A stretch of DNA of 64,000 bases, taken from Dyadobacter sp. UC 10. GTDB taxonomy: Bacteria; Bacteroidota; Bacteroidia; Cytophagales; Spirosomataceae. The stretch spans positions 4,522,501 to 4,586,500 of the forward strand of contig NZ_VSRN01000001.1 of the NCBI RefSeq assembly GCF_008369915.1. The letters run 5' to 3'. A model generated the notes under the pieces. That model saw only the letters and a list, made by a program, of their open reading frames with translations. It was not told the DNA's origin and did no database searches. This document shows positions 60,794-64,000 of the stretch, in pieces (positions within the stretch are counted from its first letter, which is position 1; the number at the start of each line of letters is the position of its first letter). The translations under genes and the position numbers were made by a program.

Positions 60794-61568
60794 TAGCAAT
60801 GCATATGTAGGTCACTGGCCGTTTCGACAGCTCAAAGACAATACCTGCAAAGGACTTCTGGAACGGATGAAAACCTATGACATCGATGTGTCTGTGGTCA
60901 GCAATCTCAATGGTGTTTTTTACAAAAATACCCAGCACGCCAACGAGGAACTGTACGATGAAATCAAATCCAGCAAGCAGTTTGGTGACCGTTTTGTCCC
61001 TTTCGCCGTCATCAACCCGATCTATAATGGCTGGAAAGATGATCTGGAAATTTGCAGCACGAAGCTGGGCATGAAGGGTATACGGCTGCATCCTGTTTAC
61101 CATGGATATGATTTGGACAACCCGTTTTGTATCGAACTGGTAAAAATGGCACGGGACAAGGGAATGGTGGTGGCACTTTCACTGCGAATGGTCGATGCGC
61201 GCCCCAGCTCGTGGCTGGACGTGGAAAAAGAATGGTCGCTCAAAGACATTTTACCAATACTAAAAGCTGTGCCGGATGCTAAATACCTGATCCTGAATGT
61301 AGCCAACAGTACTGCACTCAATGCAGAGGAGCAGGCTGTTTTTAAAAACATGGATTTCGTGATGGACACTTCCGGGCGGAATATGGCGGATCTGGGGAAC
61401 CTGCTGGTCCGGTTCGGGAAGGAAAAATTTGCTTTCGGTACCCATTCGCCGATACTGGACTATCGTACCGGATTATTGCGCGTCGAGTCATTGCGGGATA
61501 ACGAAGCGGATGCGAAAACGAAAGAGCTTTTAAGGTCTGAAAATATCAAACGCTTACTGAAAATATGA
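60783..61568 (+). CDS. second amidohydrolase-fold protein lacking the HxH metal motif
   Basis: The 261-residue protein has the same amidohydrolase fold as its neighbour (segments YNGWKDDLEICSTKLGMKGIRLHPVYHGYD and KDILPILKAVPDAKYLILNV) but its N-terminal HxH is replaced by SNAYVGHW, and the late Asp position reads FGTHSP. It is cytosolic by sequence (no signal). The loss of metal ligands suggests a non-metal variant or a regulatory partner of the first protein. It overlaps both neighbours (11 and 4 bases). Confidence 0.85.
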   Translation: MLIDSNAYVGHWPFRQLKDNTCKGLLERMKTYDIDVSVVSNLNGVFYKNTQHANEELYDEIKSSKQFGDRFVPFAVINPIYNGWKDDLEICSTKLGMKGIRLHPVYHGYDLDNPFCIELVKMARDKGMVVALSLRMVDARPSSWLDVEKEWSLKDILPILKAVPDAKYLILNVANSTALNAEEQAVFKNMDFVMDTSGRNMADLGNLLVRFGKEKFAFGTHSPILDYRTGLLRVESLRDNEADAKTKELLRSENIKRLLKI

Positions 61569-62332
61569 CTGTAATATTCAGATGTTTTCTGCTGGTATTT
61601 GTGACGCTGGCCGCCGCGGATATTTCCCTGGCAAAGAAAAAACCTCACGTCGTTTTTCTGATCAGCGAGGATTCTCTTAATTACGAAGCTCACAAAACAA
61701 TCCCTGTTTTTGCAGAAAAACTGCGGGCTGCCGACCAGTATGAAGTAACGGTTCTTCTCGGGGAAGGTACCAATAATGCATTTCGTTTTCCGGGAATGGA
61801 AATTCTGAAAAAGGCGGACCTAGTGGTTTTGTTTTCAAGAAGAATTGCGTTGCCGCATGCGCAAATGCAGCTTTTCAAAGATTATCTCAAAAACGGCGGG
61901 CCACTCGTAGCGATCCGTACCGGCAACCATGCATTTACCACGCGGGGAGAAGTTGGGAAGGATTTTTCGGCCTGGCCGGAGTTTGTGGCGGATATCCTGG
62001 GTTGCGGAAATTATGGGTACGGACCGGTGGAGCTGGGTACAGATGTATCCATCGCCCCGGGAGCCACTAACCACCCGATCCTGAAAAACTTCAAGCCAGG
62101 CGGTTATCACAGCATCGGCAATTTGTACCGGGTAACTCCATTGGTCGACAAAAAAGCAGTGGTGCTTTTAAATGGAAAAGCAGGTGAAGAAACCCAGCCG
62201 GTAGCCTGGACAAGAATGGCAGGTAAAAGCCGGGTTTTCTACACCACATTGGGTTACCCCGCAGATTTCTCGGAAGGTCAGTTCAATACGCTGCTGGTCA
62301 ATGCGATTGCGTGGGCAATTGCCGGTCGGTAG
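61565..62332 (+). CDS. ThuA-like (trehalose utilisation) domain protein, secreted
   Basis: The 255-residue protein has a signal peptide (about 1-23) and a ThuA-like flavodoxin-type fold (about 27-250), with PHVVFLISEDSLNYEAHKTIPVF, LVVLFSRRIALPHAQM and the late FYTTLGYPADF. ThuA-type domains bind or modify sugars and are often next to PVC-type dehydrogenases in Bacteroidota and Planctomycetes. Its start overlaps the previous stop by 4 bases. Confidence 0.88.
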   Translation: MTVIFRCFLLVFVTLAAADISLAKKKPHVVFLISEDSLNYEAHKTIPVFAEKLRAADQYEVTVLLGEGTNNAFRFPGMEILKKADLVVLFSRRIALPHAQMQLFKDYLKNGGPLVAIRTGNHAFTTRGEVGKDFSAWPEFVADILGCGNYGYGPVELGTDVSIAPGATNHPILKNFKPGGYHSIGNLYRVTPLVDKKAVVLLNGKAGEETQPVAWTRMAGKSRVFYTTLGYPADFSEGQFNTLLVNAIAWAIAGR

Positions 62333-62379
62333 GAGGGAGTAAGTCCGACAAACAATTCATCATTTGAGACATTAGTAAA

Positions 62380-63756
62380 ATGAAAAAAATAAAAGCATTA
62401 ACGAGGCGGGAATTTGTGAAGCAAAGCTCAGTTGCCGGTATCACCGCCGTTCTGGCCTCGAACATCACAATGGCGGCTGGGATTAATAGTGTGCAGAGAC
62501 CAGCCATACTCGGCGGAAAGCCAGCCTGGGATCCTGTCAAATGGCCGAAATGGCCGGTCTGGAATCCTGAAACAGACGAGAAACAATTATTGGAAGTAGT
62601 CCGGAGCGGCGTGTGGTCGCGGGCGGGTGTGGTGACCCAGTTTGAAAAAGAATGGGCTGCGGCTGTCGGGGCAAAGCGGTGTTTGTCGGTGGTAAATGGT
62701 ACCAATGCGTTGGTAGTGGCGCTCAACCAGCTGAATGTCAAGGGCGGGGATGAAGTGATCGTCCCACCATATACTTTCATTTCGACGGTTTCATCGATAT
62801 TGTCAAATGGCGCCATGCCTGTTTTTGTGGACGTGGACCCGGCGACTTTTCAAATGGATCCCTCCAAAATTGAAGCGAAGATCACGCCGCGTACCAAAGC
62901 GATTATGGTCGTGCACATCCTGGGCCTGCCCTCGGATATGGATGCGATCATGGCGATTGCAAAAAAGCACAAGCTACTCGTAGTTGAAGATGCCTGTCAG
63001 GCGCATTTGGCGGAGGTTAACAAGCAAAAAGTAGGTACGATCGGGGACGCGGGCTGTTTCAGTTTTCAAAATTCCAAAAACCTCCCCATTGGCGAAGGCG
63101 GGGCGATTGTGAGTAACAACGATGCATTTATGGACCGTTGCTTTTCGTACTCCAACCTGGGTACACCTTACGGAACCGCAGTCGGCGTAGTCGGAACGGG
63201 CAGTATCATGCAGAATACCAAAGTCCGGTTTACCGAATACCAGGCGGCGATCGGCATTGCCCAGCTCAAACGCCTGGATGCAGAAACCACGACACGAAAT
63301 GTAAATGCAGAGTTTCTCAAATCGCAGATCAAAGACATTCCGGGTATTTTACCTTATCAAATGTACAAGAACGTCACACGCGCCGCATTTCACCTGTTTG
63401 CATTCCGGTACGAAAAATCTGCTTTCAAAGACTTACCGAGAGCCGCGTTCCTGAAAGCAATGCGTGCGGAAGGCATTCCCTGTTCCAGCGGCTACATCCC
63501 GTTGAACACCCAGCCTTTTATAAAAGACACATTTGCATCGACGAATTTTAAGAAAATGTATCCGAAAGAAATGCTGGATATCAACAGTTTTAATGAAAAA
63601 AACAAATGCCCGCTGAACGATAAGCTGTGTGCGGAGGAAGCGGTATGGTTCACTCAGAACATGCTTTTAGGTACAAAAGAAGATATGGCATCGATCGCAG
63701 GGGCGATTGAAAAAGTGCATAGGAATGCAGCGCAAATTAAAAAACTCGACAATTGA
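62380..63756 (+). CDS. Tat-exported DegT/DnrJ/EryC1/StrS-family aminotransferase
   Basis: The 458-residue protein has a twin-arginine signal (TRREFVKQ, residues 8-15, then a hydrophobic stretch to about 33), which is unusual for the PLP-dependent DegT family. The catalytic core is intact: the PLP-binding Lys is K233 (SFQNSKNLPIGEGG) and the Asp contacting the pyridine nitrogen is D204 (VVEDACQAH). DegT enzymes make amino sugars or transfer ammonia to keto sugars. Tat export would carry the folded enzyme with its PLP into the periplasm. It lies 47 bases after thuA. Confidence 0.85.
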   Translation: MKKIKALTRREFVKQSSVAGITAVLASNITMAAGINSVQRPAILGGKPAWDPVKWPKWPVWNPETDEKQLLEVVRSGVWSRAGVVTQFEKEWAAAVGAKRCLSVVNGTNALVVALNQLNVKGGDEVIVPPYTFISTVSSILSNGAMPVFVDVDPATFQMDPSKIEAKITPRTKAIMVVHILGLPSDMDAIMAIAKKHKLLVVEDACQAHLAEVNKQKVGTIGDAGCFSFQNSKNLPIGEGGAIVSNNDAFMDRCFSYSNLGTPYGTAVGVVGTGSIMQNTKVRFTEYQAAIGIAQLKRLDAETTTRNVNAEFLKSQIKDIPGILPYQMYKNVTRAAFHLFAFRYEKSAFKDLPRAAFLKAMRAEGIPCSSGYIPLNTQPFIKDTFASTNFKKMYPKEMLDINSFNEKNKCPLNDKLCAEEAVWFTQNMLLGTKEDMASIAGAIEKVHRNAAQIKKLDN

Positions 63757-64000
63757 TGAATTTGAAATACATTAAAGCTGCATCACTTCTGATGCTGACC
63801 GCAGCGGCCCTGCCGGGCATATCGCAACGCTACACGAATGCACTTTCACCGGAGCAGGAAATGGCGACTTTTCAGCTTGATGGGGCTTTCGGGATCGAGC
63901 CGTTTGTAGTGGAACCGGAAGTACTCTCGCCGATCGACATGGTTTTTGACGGCCGGGGAAATATATATGTGGTGGAAATGGGGGATTATCCCTACGATGC
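63756..64000 (+). CDS. PVC-type membrane-bound dehydrogenase, partial
   Basis: The start ATG at 63756 overlaps the previous stop by one base (TGATG). Only about 81 residues are in the window: a signal peptide (about 1-23) and the beginning of a PVC-type dehydrogenase/haem-binding protein (FGIEPFVVEPEVLSPIDMVFDGRGNIYVVEMGDYP). Family members oxidise sugars or alcohols and carry a cytochrome c domain. The C-terminus is outside the window. Confidence 0.75.
   Translation, partial: MNLKYIKAASLLMLTAAALPGISQRYTNALSPEQEMATFQLDGAFGIEPFVVEPEVLSPIDMVFDGRGNIYVVEMGDYPYD

Noticed and set aside
1-64000. Search for tRNA, rRNA, insertion sequences, integrases and attachment sites
   Set aside because: No transposase or integrase frame, no tRNA-like cloverleaf and no rRNA-like stretch was noticed; reading by eye could miss a tRNA.

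Overview
This 64 kb window looks like chromosome from a Bacteroidota bacterium, most likely Cytophagales (a Dyadobacter- or Spirosoma-like genome; this placement is an inference). The evidence is two SusC/SusD pairs, each preceded by an ECF sigma factor and a FecR anti-sigma gene, a hybrid-type reg_prop sensor kinase, a secreted protein with a type IX-like C-terminal sorting domain, promoter elements of the TAnnTTTG type, and almost no Shine-Dalgarno sequences. I found no rRNA, tRNA, CRISPR array, transposase or prophage genes.

Layout. 1-6.7 kb (minus strand): an outer-membrane-type protein cut by the window edge, a serine hydrolase lipoprotein, an unknown lipoprotein, and a response regulator/sensor kinase pair. 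7.0-7.5 kb: a four-helix stress-type protein with a clear terminator. 7.8-15.2 kb: a two-gene, AT-rich accessory block holding a 1534-residue NACHT NTPase with about 14 WD40 repeats and, convergent with it and overlapping at the stop codons, a 921-residue TPR protein. This is the best candidate for an undescribed, probably defence-related, system. 15.6-19.1 kb: a COG0523 GTPase and an outer-membrane receptor behind a perfect 33-bp palindrome, read as a zinc-starvation (Zur-type) operon. 19.3-22.3 kb: a Crp/Fnr regulator, a cupin gene with an exact FNR-type box before it, and a BspA-like repeat protein.

22.5-31.4 kb: first polysaccharide utilisation locus (sigma, FecR, SusC, SusD, hairpin, beta-helix protein). 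31.9-33.6 kb: small genes, including a membrane protein/HTH pair with its own operator-like repeats. 33.8-41.0 kb: a five-gene L-fucose operon (fuconate dehydratase, SDR, mutarotase, MFS transporter, alpha-L-fucosidase) divergent from a GH140 apiosidase-like enzyme, a pairing that suggests use of rhamnogalacturonan-II or similar plant glycans. 41.0-47.1 kb: the imuA-imuB-dnaE2 mutagenesis cassette plus an unknown passenger gene, with a 10-bp-arm operator over its promoter. 47.3-49.5 kb: a Crp/Fnr regulator, a DUF1801 protein and Ada. 49.6-52.8 kb: AraC regulator, DUF417 membrane protein and a ceramidase-like enzyme.

53.0-64.0 kb: second polysaccharide locus (sigma, FecR, SusC, SusD, hairpin) followed by a tightly packed operon of two amidohydrolases, a ThuA-like protein, a Tat-type exported DegT aminotransferase and the start of a PVC-type dehydrogenase. 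In both Sus loci a strong hairpin sits directly behind susD, which would lower expression of the downstream enzymes relative to the SusCD transporter.
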